A stretch of DNA of 64,000 nt, from contig JAYFQE010000014.1 of NCBI GenBank assembly GCA_034927345.1, positions 62,001 through 126,000 on the forward strand. Direction: 5' to 3'. This document shows positions 43,809-53,266 of the stretch, in pieces. Made by a program: the position numbers and the translations under genes. This DNA comes from JAYFQE01 sp034927345. Lineage in GTDB: Bacteria > Bacillota > Clostridia > Saccharofermentanales > UBA5734. Within the stretch, counting starts at the first letter, position 1. Every line of letters starts with the position of its first letter. The notes under the pieces were generated by a model. The model was not told the DNA's origin and did no database searches. It saw nothing but the letters and a program-made list of their open reading frames with translations.

Positions 43809-44978
43809 CTATTCATAGCGCAAAGCCAGAATAGGCGCCATTTTTGAGGCTTTTGCCGCCGGATATAGTCCGAAAGCCAGACCAACTGCGGCGGAAAACC
43901 CTAAGGACATCAGGCCGACGCCCCAGCTGATCCCGATGGCAATCCCCATCAGGCTCCCGATCAACAGGACGCCCATCCAGCTGATTCCTAATCCGATCAG
44001 GCCTCCGACCATGGAAATAACCAGAGCTTCAATGATAAATTGGGTCAGGATTGTCTTGCGTTTAGCGCCGATGGCCTTGCGGATGCCAATTTCACGCGTT
44101 CTTTCTGTTACCGACACCAACATGATATTCATGATGCCGATGCCGCCGACCAGCAGGGATATGCCGGCGATGCCGCCCAACAGCAACGACAGTGTGCCGG
44201 TAACGGTTCCCAGGGTGTCGAGGATGTCGGTTTGGCTGATCAGGTTGTAAGCGTCTTCATCACGGACACGAGCCAACATAAAGGACTTCAGCGTCTGTTT
44301 CGCCTGGTCCACCTGTCCGGGATTTGCCGCGGAAGCATAGAACGTACTGATTTTTGTACTTTTTAATAAACGCTGCGCCGTCGAAAACGGTATGAATATG
44401 GTTTGGTCATTTGAATTGAGCAGCGTCGAGCCTTCCTCTTCCAAAAGGCCGATAATCGTGAATTTTCGTCCGTATATCTGCATAACGCTGCCGACAACCG
44501 CCCGATGGCCGAACAGCTCGTCGGCGATACCGACTCCGATAACCGCTACAGCCGTCCGATATCGTTCATCTGCCGGACTGATCGACCGGCCGGATACCAG
44601 AGAAAGACTGCGGATCGTTTGGTAATCGGCGTTAACGCCGGTAATCGTAGCGGTCATTGATTTACTGAGCGAACGGGCTGTTCCCTGGCCGGTGACAACA
44701 GGCGATACCAGGCTGATGCCGGTTTCCGGACTAGTCAAAGCCTGCAGATCGGAAACCTGCAGGTCGACAGTACCGGCTTGCTTGATATTGACCATCAACA
44801 TATTGCTGCCCAGGCTTTCCAATTCGCCGGTTATAGAGCCGGTTGCCCCCTGGACGACCGAAATGAGCATGGATACGGACAAAACGCCGATAATAATGCC
44901 CAACATCGTCAGAAATGAACGGGTTTTATTGGATCCGATTGCTTTAAAAGCCATCCGGAAAGATTGAGTCAAGGTCAT
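43809..44978 (-). CDS. MacB-like ABC permease (MacB_PCD plus FtsX)
   Basis: A 389-residue permease: N-terminal helix (FLTMLGIIIGVLSVSMLIS, residues ~20-40), an extracytoplasmic MacB_PCD domain to about residue 265, then three FtsX helices (SLLLGGIAGISLLVGGIGIMNIMLVSVTERTREIGIRKAIGA and two more). Together with the ATPase and the HlyD-like protein it forms a tripartite-style exporter, although a Gram-positive cell has no outer-membrane partner. Overlaps the ATPase gene by four bases. Confidence 0.92.
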   Translation of the reverse strand: MTLTQSFRMAFKAIGSNKTRSFLTMLGIIIGVLSVSMLISVVQGATGSITGELESLGSNMLMVNIKQAGTVDLQVSDLQALTSPETGISLVSPVVTGQGTARSLSKSMTATITGVNADYQTIRSLSLVSGRSISPADERYRTAVAVIGVGIADELFGHRAVVGSVMQIYGRKFTIIGLLEEEGSTLLNSNDQTIFIPFSTAQRLLKSTKISTFYASAANPGQVDQAKQTLKSFMLARVRDEDAYNLISQTDILDTLGTVTGTLSLLLGGIAGISLLVGGIGIMNIMLVSVTERTREIGIRKAIGAKRKTILTQFIIEALVISMVGGLIGLGISWMGVLLIGSLMGIAIGISWGVGLMSLGFSAAVGLAFGLYPAAKASKMAPILALRYE

Positions 44979-45676
44979 AAAGCCGCCTCGCTTTCTCCGG
45001 CTGCCGGCTGTGTGTCGGCGACGATGCGGCCGTCCATGAGTTCGATCCGCCGGCCTGCCTCTTTGGCAATGCCCGGATCATGGGTGATGATGAGAATGGT
45101 GTTGCCCTTTTCATGGACTTGGTGCAATAAGCGGATGATTTCCCGGCTGGATTGGGAATCCAGATTGCCGGTCGGTTCATCAGCCAGGATCAACGCCGGA
45201 TCAGTTGCCAAAGCGCGGGCTATCGCAACCCGCTGCTGTTGACCGCCCGACAATTCATTGGGCCGGTGATTGAGCCGGTCGGCCAGGCCGACTTGTTCTA
45301 AGGCCTGCCGGGCTCTTTTTAACCGGACATCACGATGTAAACCTTGATAAATTAACGGTAATTCTACGTTTTCCAGCGCGCTTAATTTCTGCAGCAGATT
45401 AAATTGCTGAAAAATGAAACCGATCTTGCGGTTGCGGATCTCAGCCAGTTGATCGTCATTTAAGTCGGATATATCCTGTCCATCCAAAATGTAACGTCCG
45501 GTGTCGGCAATGTCAAGACAGCCAAGAATATGCATCAAAGTTGATTTGCCGCTCCCGGAGGGACCCACGACGGCGGTAAATTCATGTCGCAGAATCTTGA
45601 AACTGACCTGGTCAAGCGCTTTCACCTGCTCGGAGCCCAGGGTGTATATTTTTGTCAAAGCATGAACATCAATCAT
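44975..45676 (-). CDS. MacB/LolD-type ABC transporter ATP-binding protein
   Basis: A 233-residue ATPase with Walker A GPSGSGKST, signature LSGGQQQRVAIARAL, Walker B LILADEPTGNLDS and H-loop LIITHD. Middle gene of adaptor-ATPase-permease operon; starts six bases after the adaptor gene. Confidence 0.94.
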   Translation of the reverse strand: MIDVHALTKIYTLGSEQVKALDQVSFKILRHEFTAVVGPSGSGKSTLMHILGCLDIADTGRYILDGQDISDLNDDQLAEIRNRKIGFIFQQFNLLQKLSALENVELPLIYQGLHRDVRLKRARQALEQVGLADRLNHRPNELSGGQQQRVAIARALATDPALILADEPTGNLDSQSSREIIRLLHQVHEKGNTILIITHDPGIAKEAGRRIELMDGRIVADTQPAAGESEAAL

Positions 45677-45682
45677 GGGCCG

Positions 45683-47215
45683 TCACCTGAGTCCCATGCC
45701 GAAACGGCTGCTATCCGTGTTATCGCTGGTATTGACGACCTGCACCTGCTCGTCCCCGGTCAGCCCGCTGATGATTTCCGCGCGCAGATCGCTGACCAGC
45801 CCGACTTTGACGGTTATATCCTCAGTCGTTTGTTTTTGTTCCGTATTGGTCCGGACAACAGTCACATAAACCCGGCTGCCGTCGACTTTCAAGGCTTCCA
45901 ACGGTACAGTCAGTACCATTTCGCGTTCTCCGACCAAGATATCGGCGCTGCCGCTCATGCCGCTTAGGAGCCCGTCCGCCGGATCCAGACTCAGCAGGAC
46001 CGGGTATGAAGTGACGCCGCCGCTGGTCGTACCGGCGGCGGAAATCTGCTTAACCGTTGCCGTAAAGGTTTGATATTCATAGGCAGCCAGACTGACTGTT
46101 GCTTTTTGGCCGACAGCGACCTGGGATATGTCCAGTTCATCGACCATAACCTCCATCTGGAAGCCGGCGTTGCCTTCCAGAACGCAAAGCGCCTGATCTT
46201 CCTTAACCGCGCCCTTTTCCACTAAAGACAGCTGGATTACAACCCCGTCTATCGGGGCTGTCAATACCAGTTCCTTTTGCTGTTCGCGAGCCTTCTGCAG
46301 GTCATTCACGGTTTTTTCCCGCTGATCGAGCAGATTCAGGAGCGTTTCCGAACAAGTGGCGTCGGAAAGCGTAAAAAGCCGTTCGCCTTTGTTGATCCAG
46401 TCGTTTATCTGACAGCGGACCGTTTTGATAATCCCTACTTTTGCGGTAACATAAACCGGTTCATGAATCGTGGTTATCGCCGAACCAAGCCGCTTGCCCT
46501 GCTGATTGTCGACCGACGCCTCAATGCCGGCATCCATGGCCTTGTCGTCAAAAACAACCGTTATCGTGCCGTTTTGCCGCTGCAGGATCAAACCGTCCGC
46601 CGTGATTTTGCCGCCGGCTGTTTCTGCTGTCACCGTAACCGGATCACCGGGTTCGCCGGCCGCATCGCCGACCGTATCGTCGAGGTTCAGGCTTAGCCAG
46701 CCATCGGCCGACAGGACGCACAAGGCGTCGTGTTCATCCATAACCGCCTGAACCGGCTGATCCGCCGAGGCATACAATGCTTTTAGCCGGCCGGAAACCG
46801 GCGCCGTGATCGTACTGCTGCCTTTTGTGCCGGGCAGCTGGCGGATCTGCTGATCCAGAGAATCAAGCGTCTGTTCAAGCTCTGTCACTGTCGCGTCGAG
46901 CGTTTCGCTGCTGAGAACAGCCAGCCGGTCTCCCTGGCTGACCCTTTGGCCGACCGTCACATCAATCTCCGCCGCCGAAGCGTTTGCCGGAGCATATAAG
47001 GTCGACTGCTGGTCAGATTCCAGAACGCCGCTGCCATAAACTGTGGCGGACAGATCCTCGCGGGTCACCGGCGCCGTATCCAAAAGCGTCAACCGGGCGG
47101 CAAACCGGTTCTGGATGAACTGTCCGGCCGGTACGGCGATTATTGCCAGCAGAACGATAACAATCAACAGGACAAATGGCCATCTGCGGCGCTTATGATC
47201 ACGATTTTGATTCAT
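45683..47215 (-). CDS. HlyD/MacA-like membrane fusion (adaptor) protein
   Basis: A 510-residue protein with an N-terminal transmembrane anchor (WPFVLLIVIVLLAIIAVPAG), a first lipoyl-like half (NASAAEIDVTVGQRVSQGDRLAVL), a helical hairpin (LEQTLDSLDQQIRQL), a second longer helical stretch near LLDQREKTVNDLQKAREQQ with its own lipoyl half (ELVLTAPIDGVVIQL), and a barrel and membrane-proximal domain. It seems to have two lipoyl-hairpin units rather than one, and is longer than the usual ~400 residues. ATG 47215 follows GGAGG. First gene of the MacAB-like operon. Confidence 0.85.
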   Translation of the reverse strand: MNQNRDHKRRRWPFVLLIVIVLLAIIAVPAGQFIQNRFAARLTLLDTAPVTREDLSATVYGSGVLESDQQSTLYAPANASAAEIDVTVGQRVSQGDRLAVLSSETLDATVTELEQTLDSLDQQIRQLPGTKGSSTITAPVSGRLKALYASADQPVQAVMDEHDALCVLSADGWLSLNLDDTVGDAAGEPGDPVTVTAETAGGKITADGLILQRQNGTITVVFDDKAMDAGIEASVDNQQGKRLGSAITTIHEPVYVTAKVGIIKTVRCQINDWINKGERLFTLSDATCSETLLNLLDQREKTVNDLQKAREQQKELVLTAPIDGVVIQLSLVEKGAVKEDQALCVLEGNAGFQMEVMVDELDISQVAVGQKATVSLAAYEYQTFTATVKQISAAGTTSGGVTSYPVLLSLDPADGLLSGMSGSADILVGEREMVLTVPLEALKVDGSRVYVTVVRTNTEQKQTTEDITVKVGLVSDLRAEIISGLTGDEQVQVVNTSDNTDSSRFGMGLR

Positions 47216-47530
47216 AGATACCTCCGGAATGATCCTGACTATAAATATAAAATTCAATGACCATGAGTATAGCGAAAAAAAGTGGCAAAAAAAGGGCGGC
47301 TTTCAGTCTTTTTTATCTTGTACAGCTTGCCAGTCGCGGACATCTGCCTGTCCAGGCGCCGGCCGAAAGACTGTACCCGGTGACGTCAGTAAGAAATTCA
47401 AATAATGCTCAGTTTTGAGAGAAATAGAGATGTACGTTGCGATTCTGCTGTATAGTATAGATATATCCATGTTTCGGCAAAGATAGATCAAAGAAGCCGG
47501 TCTTCTTTTGAAAATGATGGGAGGTTTACC
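47216..47530. other. Divergent intergenic region, no gene seen
   Basis: Separates the MacA-like gene (minus) and the 122-residue membrane protein gene (plus). It contains A-runs near 47276-47295, a TATAGTATAGATATA stretch at about 47452-47466 that may hold a plus-strand -10, and a strong GGGAGG before 47531. No reliable -35/-10 pair could be assigned on either strand. Confidence 0.4.
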
Positions 47531-47899
47531 ATGCAGAATAAATTATGCACCCTTTTTCTGGGCATAACCGCAGGTTGCTTACTCGTTCTCATCCTTTGTC
47601 TTGCTGTCGCCGGTCTGTATTACGTCCCGAAAATAAATGCCGGTCTTAAGAATCTTGATAAACTTACTTCTCAGATCGATTCGGTCAATTCTGCCGTCGA
47701 CAGTCTCATCATCGCTTCAGATGAACTGAAAAAAGTGAATTTTGAAGATATTAACGCGCTTGTCGATGAAAGTCGGAAAAGCGTCGCGTCGGCGAACAAG
47801 AAAATCGAGGATATCGATATCGATACGCTGAATGAAGCGATAAAAAACCTGAACGACACGGTCGGGCCTTTAGCGGAATTCTTTAACGTTTTCGGATAA
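47531..47899 (+). CDS. Small single-span membrane protein with coiled coil
   Basis: A 122-residue protein: N-terminal transmembrane helix (residues ~8-32, GCLLVLILCLAVAGLYYVP) and an acidic, heptad-like helical region (KNLDKLTSQIDSVNSAVDSLIIASDELKK and following) to residue ~110. Overall design is like DUF948-type or methyl-accepting-like membrane coiled-coil proteins, but I do not recognise a family. Good GGGAGG ribosome site. It converges on the sensor kinase gene with a seven-base gap. Confidence 0.7.
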   Translation: MQNKLCTLFLGITAGCLLVLILCLAVAGLYYVPKINAGLKNLDKLTSQIDSVNSAVDSLIIASDELKKVNFEDINALVDESRKSVASANKKIEDIDIDTLNEAIKNLNDTVGPLAEFFNVFG

Positions 47900-47906
47900 G
47901 GATCTT

Positions 47907-49661
47907 CTATTGACGCTGCCCACTGTTTTCCGTATCCACCGGTATGTGCAGGGTAAACGTACTGCCCTGGCCGGGTTTGCTTTCGACTTGCAGCGGGACG
48001 GCCAGCTTATCCAGGATTTCCCGGGCTATCGCCAGACCCAGGCCATTGCCGCGGTCGCTGCGTGAACGATCGCCCTGATAGAAGCGGTCAAAGGCATATT
48101 TTAAGTCGGTCTCATCCATGCCGATACCGGTATCGCGCACCGTTATGGCAACCGCTTTGCCGACAGAGAAAGCCGACAATTCGACCGTACCGCCGGCTGG
48201 CGTGTATTTGCGGGCATTGTCGAGAAAAATCGTCAAGACTTCAACCAGCCGATCCTCATTAGAGCGGATCGCAGGCATGTCGTCCGGCAATTTTAAAGTA
48301 AATGTCAAATCGGCTTTCTGGTATAAAATGAGATTCCGATAATAAATATCCTGCATCAAGTCGCCGGTATCGATCCGCTCCATTTCAAAAGACGCCGAAC
48401 CGGACTGCAAGCCGGACAGCTCCAGCAGATCGTCGACCAGATTGGAAAGGCGGACCGTTTCGGAGGCAATCATGGCATAACAGCGCTGGCAGTCTTCATC
48501 TGTTTCAACCAGCCCGTCGCGCAGCGGTTCGATCAGGCTGCGCATCGCCGTCAGGGGCGTGCGCAACTCATGGGATATATTGGCTACATAATCGCGCCGC
48601 GTCTGTTCCAGGCGCTCGCTGGCGGTAATATCGCGTAATAGCGCGATGGCTCCGCCCCGCGTCCGGTCGCCGGAAGGAATGCGCCGCACCGTATAGGCGA
48701 TCAGCGTATCGGCGACAGTCAACTGGCCTTCGCCCGGTTCGCCGCTGTTGACACACTGTCCTAAAGATTCAATGATCCGGCGATAATGCGGATTGTCCGG
48801 ACCGCCGGTCAATTCCATGGCCGCGCTGTTCTGATGCAGGATATTGCCGGAGGCGTCTATGGCCATAATGCCTTCGCGCAAGCCTTCCAGCATCAACCCC
48901 ATACTGTTTTTCTCGTAATTCAGCGATTGAATCGTTTTATTCAAGCTGGCCGACATTTCATTAAAGGCCGCAGCCAGTTCCCCCATTTCACCGGGAAGCG
49001 GCGCGGCAATCCGGGTGTTGATTTGCCCGCCGCTGATCCGGCGGGCAGCGTCTGTCAGGATGCCGATCGGTTTAGCCCAATGGTTGGCCATGATAAAGCT
49101 GGCCAATATGACCAAAAGAAACAAGGGCCAGATAGCCAGAAAAAAGTTCGTTTTAAAGCGCGATTGTTCAATCTGCAAATCGCCGGTATCAATGCCGACT
49201 AATAGAAGCCCGCAGCGTTTTTGATTCAGATAGACGGGTTTAGCCAGCATCCGCTGACTGATGACACGGTCCTGATCAATCTCTGCCAGAATCACAAATT
49301 GTTCAGCAGCGACATCGGCCGTTTGCTGCCGGACCGTATTCAGTTGAATCGCATTGAAAGCATTCTTGCTGGCTGCGGCCAGGCTGCCGTCCGCACTAAA
49401 GAAAATATATGACGCCAGGCTGGTATCCAGTTCAGGATTGAACAAGTGATCCAGTTCCTCTGCGGTCAATTCGCCGCGCGCGTATGATAAAGCCAGGCTT
49501 TCGGCTTGATTCAGGTTGCGTTCCAGAATGCTGCGGCTGATTGCGTCAAAAGCATGGATGGCCAAACGGGTTGATATTGTAAATAAAGCCAGCAGAGCAG
49601 CCAAAACGCCGACAACCAGAATCAACAGGAAGCGGCGCAGAAAATAGTGCTTTCTACGCAT
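47907..49661 (-). CDS. PhoR-like sensor histidine kinase with HAMP and PAS domains
   Basis: A 584-residue kinase: transmembrane helix at residues ~8-30, extracytoplasmic domain of about 120 residues, second helix around residues 165-185, HAMP (KPIGILTDAARRISGGQI), PAS (LREGIMAIDASGNILHQNSAA), HisKA NISHELRTPLTAMRSL and HATPase (N box FLDNARKYTP, RDTGIGMDE, GNGLGLAIAREIL). The architecture matches PhoR/PnpS/WalK-type kinases. ATG 49661 overlaps the response regulator gene by eight bases; the longer frame upstream is antisense to receiver codons of that gene's frame and rejected. Confidence 0.93.
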   Translation of the reverse strand: MRRKHYFLRRFLLILVVGVLAALLALFTISTRLAIHAFDAISRSILERNLNQAESLALSYARGELTAEELDHLFNPELDTSLASYIFFSADGSLAAASKNAFNAIQLNTVRQQTADVAAEQFVILAEIDQDRVISQRMLAKPVYLNQKRCGLLLVGIDTGDLQIEQSRFKTNFFLAIWPLFLLVILASFIMANHWAKPIGILTDAARRISGGQINTRIAAPLPGEMGELAAAFNEMSASLNKTIQSLNYEKNSMGLMLEGLREGIMAIDASGNILHQNSAAMELTGGPDNPHYRRIIESLGQCVNSGEPGEGQLTVADTLIAYTVRRIPSGDRTRGGAIALLRDITASERLEQTRRDYVANISHELRTPLTAMRSLIEPLRDGLVETDEDCQRCYAMIASETVRLSNLVDDLLELSGLQSGSASFEMERIDTGDLMQDIYYRNLILYQKADLTFTLKLPDDMPAIRSNEDRLVEVLTIFLDNARKYTPAGGTVELSAFSVGKAVAITVRDTGIGMDETDLKYAFDRFYQGDRSRSDRGNGLGLAIAREILDKLAVPLQVESKPGQGSTFTLHIPVDTENSGQRQ

Positions 49662-50346
49662 GGCCGACAACCTCGGCTTTATATCCGACGCCGTAAACAG
49701 AGCGGATATTGACGCTGGCATGCTCAGGCATCTTCTTCCTGATGCGTTTGATATGCGTATCGACAGCCCGCGAATCGCCGTCGAAATTAAGCCCCCAGAT
49801 ACTTTCCAGCAATTGATCGCGGGTAAATACCTGATGCGGACTGCCGGCCAGGAGATAGACAATCTCGACTTCCTTGGGGGACAACTGGATCGCCTGACCG
49901 TCGACGCGGACAGAATAGCCGCGGATATCGACAGTCGTGTTGCCGATCGTCAGGATGCCGCCGCCTTGTTGAGCCAGTTTTGTCAGCCGGCGAAAAATAA
50001 CCTGGATCCGTGATACCAATTCCCGGGGACTGAAAGGTTTGACCATATAATCGTCGGCGCCCAGGGCAAAACCCAGCAAGCGATCCATTTCTTCGCCCCG
50101 CGCGGTCAACAAGATAATCGGCACCTGGCTTTTGCCGCGGATTTTGGCGCATACATCCGTACCGCTCATCCCGGGCATCATGATATCCAGAATAAGTAAA
50201 TCCGGCCTGAAGCGTTCAAAATCAGCCAGCGCGTCATCACCGCGGTAAACCGAACGGATATCAAAACCGGCATGCTGCAGATAGTAGCGTAACGATTCAT
50301 GAACCGCCGGTTCATCATCACAGATCATGATGAGTTGTTTTGCCAT
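49654..50346 (-). CDS. PhoP/OmpR-family response regulator
   Basis: A 230-residue regulator with receiver (CDDEP, ILDIMMPGMSG, LTARG, KPF) and OmpR-type winged helix (LSPKEVEIVYLLAGSPHQ, DTHIKRIRKKM, GVGYKAEV). GGGAGG precedes ATG 50346. Forms an operon with the PhoR-like kinase. The signal is unknown; no phosphate transport genes are in the window. Confidence 0.94.
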   Translation of the reverse strand: MAKQLIMICDDEPAVHESLRYYLQHAGFDIRSVYRGDDALADFERFRPDLLILDIMMPGMSGTDVCAKIRGKSQVPIILLTARGEEMDRLLGFALGADDYMVKPFSPRELVSRIQVIFRRLTKLAQQGGGILTIGNTTVDIRGYSVRVDGQAIQLSPKEVEIVYLLAGSPHQVFTRDQLLESIWGLNFDGDSRAVDTHIKRIRKKMPEHASVNIRSVYGVGYKAEVVGHA

Positions 50347-50486
50347 AGAAAGGCCTCCCATCCGGTATCTTGTTCAGAATACCATGCAGTCCGGCAAATT
50401 GACAAGTCAAGCTGCGCAGAATAAACTCAAAGGACATATGCGGGAATATACCGTGCTCTGGGGCAGCCCGGCCGGCGGAGGTTATC

Positions 50487-51578
50487 ATGTTATTGGAAAC
50501 ACCTGATTATCGTAAGCTTTTTGATTCACAAATTACCGGCTCTTTTCGCAGCTTGCTGGACATTCTGCGCCGCTATCCGGCTTCGCTCAGCGCGCTGATC
50601 GGCGTTCTGGCCCATCAAAAACGCGCCGAGCAACGAAGGAATCAACTGTGGGCTGCGGGAACTCCGGTGCCGCCGCTTTTGATTGTCAGCACCACCGACG
50701 CCTGCAACTTGAATTGCGCCGGCTGTTATGCCCACGCGCTGCGCCGCGATCCTTCCCCCGCCCTGCCGGAAGAACGTATTCATACCTTGATGCAAGAAGC
50801 GGAAGACCTTGGCGTATCCGCCGTCTTGCTGGCCGGCGGCGAACCGCTGCTGCAAACGGCCTGGCTGGATGCTTTGGCTGAACACCCGCTGCTGGCCGGG
50901 CTGGTTTTCACGAATGGAACCCTCATCGATGATTCTTGGCTGGACTGGTTTGATCGGCATCGGCAGATCGTCCCGGTTATCAGCCTGGAAGGCGATGCGG
51001 CGGCCACCGACCGGCGGCGCGGCGAGGGCGTCCATGCTGTGATTCGCGAGAAACTGGCTTTATTAAATGGCCGGCGGATTCCTTTCGGCCTTTCTATAAC
51101 CGTCAATCGGACTAATTTAGCTCAAGTCAGCTCTGAAGCTTGGGTCCATGAATATGCCGATGCCGGCTGCCGCCTTTTTCTCTATGTCGAATATGTGCCG
51201 GCAGCTTCCGGCACCGAGGATCTCGTGCTGACGTCGTCTGAAAAGTCCGCGCTGCTGGCCTGGCTAAAAGCAGTCGAAGCGACATGCCCGGCTTTCTTTA
51301 TGATCTTCCCCGGTGATGAAGATCCCTATGGCGGTTGTCTGGCTTCAGCCCGCGGATTCGTCCACATCAGCACATCCGGAGACCTCGAACCATGTCCCTT
51401 TGCACCCTTCTCCGACTGCAGCCTGACCGTCTGCAGTCTTAGCGACGGATTGCATTCCAGATTCCTTTCAGCGCTACGGGAACAACACCAGGAACTGCAA
51501 GAAAGCAAAGGCGGCTGTGCGCTTTGGCAAAACCGCGACTGGGTTGCCAAAATTCTGAAAGAAGGCCGCGGCGACTGA
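50487..51578 (+). CDS. Radical SAM protein with C-terminal cysteine motif
   Basis: A 363-residue radical SAM enzyme. The [4Fe-4S] motif is CNLNCAGC (Cys73, Cys77, Cys80), followed by LLAGGEPLL (GGE motif) and VISLEGDAAATDRRRG. A C-terminal segment CPFAPFSDC and further cysteines (CSL, CAL) suggest a second iron-sulfur or SPASM-like region. The N-terminal 60 residues are a helical extension. It starts with a GGAGG site and stands alone; it is divergent from the response regulator. Possible roles include peptide or cofactor modification, not decidable. Confidence 0.85.
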   Translation: MLLETPDYRKLFDSQITGSFRSLLDILRRYPASLSALIGVLAHQKRAEQRRNQLWAAGTPVPPLLIVSTTDACNLNCAGCYAHALRRDPSPALPEERIHTLMQEAEDLGVSAVLLAGGEPLLQTAWLDALAEHPLLAGLVFTNGTLIDDSWLDWFDRHRQIVPVISLEGDAAATDRRRGEGVHAVIREKLALLNGRRIPFGLSITVNRTNLAQVSSEAWVHEYADAGCRLFLYVEYVPAASGTEDLVLTSSEKSALLAWLKAVEATCPAFFMIFPGDEDPYGGCLASARGFVHISTSGDLEPCPFAPFSDCSLTVCSLSDGLHSRFLSALREQHQELQESKGGCALWQNRDWVAKILKEGRGD

Positions 51579-51670
51579 TCCGATACGGCTTCAAGATCAC
51601 AGGTTACGGCATTGTGCGAATTTTATAATTATAATGACGGCAATAACATATGTTTCCAGGAGGTAAGATC

Positions 51671-52213
51671 ATGAAGTTCAGATGTTCTGTTTGTGGTTAT
51701 GTCCATGAAGGCAATGAACCGCCTGTCAATTGTCCTCAATGTAAAGCTCCGGCGTCCAAATTCATTAAACTCGACGGCGAAGAAAAAGTTTGGGCCACCG
51801 AGCATGTTGTCGGCATCGCTCAGGGTGTCGACGCCCGCGTTATCGAAGGCTTGAAAATGAATTTTACAGGCGAATGCACAGAGGTCGGCATGTATCTTGC
51901 CATGTCGCGGGCTGCCGATCGGCAGGGATATCCGGAAGTCGCCGAAGCTTATAAGCGCATCGCTTATGAAGAAGCCGACCATGCCGCCCGGTTTGCCGAA
52001 ATGCTGGGCGAGGTCGTTTCATCTGAAACTAAAAACAACCTCAATCTGCGTGTGGAAGCCGAATACGGCGCGACTGCCGGCAAGAACGAGCTGGCTGCGC
52101 TGGCCAAGCAGCTGGGTTACGACGCCATTCACGACTCGGTCCATGAAATGGCTAAAGATGAAGCCCGGCATGGCAAAGCGTTTAAAGGCTTGCTGGAGCG
52201 CTATTTCCGCTGA
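51671..52213 (+). CDS. Reverse rubrerythrin (rubredoxin domain first)
   Basis: A 180-residue protein with an N-terminal rubredoxin-like FeS4 site (Cys5, Cys8, Cys21, Cys24) followed by a ferritin-like four-helix domain carrying the diiron ligands (GECTEVGMYLAMSR, YEEADHAARF, EYGATAGK, KDEARHGKAF). This domain order is that of clostridial reverse rubrerythrins, which reduce H2O2 with NADH-derived electrons. ATG 51671 is preceded by AGGAGG; the ATG at 51650 places that site inside the frame and is not likely. A terminator follows. Confidence 0.93.
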   Translation: MKFRCSVCGYVHEGNEPPVNCPQCKAPASKFIKLDGEEKVWATEHVVGIAQGVDARVIEGLKMNFTGECTEVGMYLAMSRAADRQGYPEVAEAYKRIAYEEADHAARFAEMLGEVVSSETKNNLNLRVEAEYGATAGKNELAALAKQLGYDAIHDSVHEMAKDEARHGKAFKGLLERYFR

Positions 52214-52264
52214 TCAGCAAGGCCGGGGCGACTTAAAGCGCCGGCAAACTGCCGGTAAACATGA

Positions 52265-52290
52265 AAGGGGCTGTCCGAGGACAGCCCCTT
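52265..52290. terminator. Strong intrinsic terminator between rubrerythrin and secF
   Basis: Twelve-base perfect arms AAGGGGCTGTCC and GGACAGCCCCTT (52265-52276, 52279-52290), followed by ATTTCGTTTATT on the plus strand and TTTCAT on the minus strand, so it likely serves both convergent genes. Confidence 0.88.
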
Positions 52291-52342
52291 ATTTCGTTTA
52301 TTCATGATTAACCGTTACAACGGTTTGCAGGGCTTTATCCGA

Positions 52343-53266
52343 TCAATAACCGGAACGGCCGCCTCGGGTTTTCCAGCTGACCCAGAGCGGGCCGGCCAGG
52401 CAAATCGTCGAATAGGATCCGCTGATCAAACCGATCATCATAGGCAGGGCAAATTCCTGAATGCTTTCAATGCCGTTGGCAACGGCAAAGACATAAGCGA
52501 TCGCCACAGCGCCAAAGGTGCACAGGCTGGTGTTGATCGAACGGGTCAGCGATTGGTTGATCGATAAGTCAACCAAATCCGCCAAAGTCATACTGCCTTT
52601 GTAAATCCGCTCATTTTCGCGTATCCGGTCATAGATGACGATCGTATCGTTGATCGAGAAGCCAAGGATCGACAAGACAACGGCGATCAACGATTCATTG
52701 AGCGGAATGCGCAGGACGACAAAGACAAAGAAAACCAGCGTTACATCATGGTACAAGGCAATCAGAGCCATAACGCCGGCCGAAGGGCCGGACATGCTGC
52801 GGAAACTGAACCAGACATAAGCGATAATCAGAACCGAGGCCACCAGCATGGCCCAGATGCCGTTAATCAACATCTCGCGGCCGATAAACGGGTCGACCTG
52901 ATCAGATGATTGCAGTGAAAAGGTCGTATCAGGAAAAGCGGCAGCCAAAGCTTCTTCCAGTTTGGCCTGATCATCAATCGGCAGGGTCTCATCGCCGGCG
53001 ACATTGATCACCATGCTCTTGGTTTCGTCCCCTTCGACCAGACTGGTCGTCTCCTGGCAGGAAACCGTGCGGTTTATCGCTGTGGCGATGACATTCTCGG
53101 CCTTGTCCAGGTCGACGGTACCGACATAATTGTAATTTAAAATGCTGCCGCCCTTAAATTGGATATCCAGTTTGATTCCGGCAAAAATGGCTGTAAAAAC
53201 GCCGATCATCAGCAAGGTGATGGACAGAGCGTAGAACCAGCGGCGATGTTTATAAAAACTATACAC
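52343..53266 (-). CDS. secF: Protein translocase subunit SecF
   Basis: A 307-residue protein with six transmembrane helices and the SecF signatures GIKLDIQFKGGSIL, YHDVTLVFFVF, GFSINDTIVIYDRIREN and SINTSLCTF. GTG 53266 is proposed as start because AAGGAGGAG lies just upstream and the protein then begins YSFYKHRRWFYAL, as SecF usually does; ATG 53290 in frame has no ribosome site and contains this GGAGG in its codons. Overlaps secD by eight bases. Confidence 0.93.
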   Translation of the reverse strand: MYSFYKHRRWFYALSITLLMIGVFTAIFAGIKLDIQFKGGSILNYNYVGTVDLDKAENVIATAINRTVSCQETTSLVEGDETKSMVINVAGDETLPIDDQAKLEEALAAAFPDTTFSLQSSDQVDPFIGREMLINGIWAMLVASVLIIAYVWFSFRSMSGPSAGVMALIALYHDVTLVFFVFVVLRIPLNESLIAVVLSILGFSINDTIVIYDRIRENERIYKGSMTLADLVDLSINQSLTRSINTSLCTFGAVAIAYVFAVANGIESIQEFALPMMIGLISGSYSTICLAGPLWVSWKTRGGRSGY

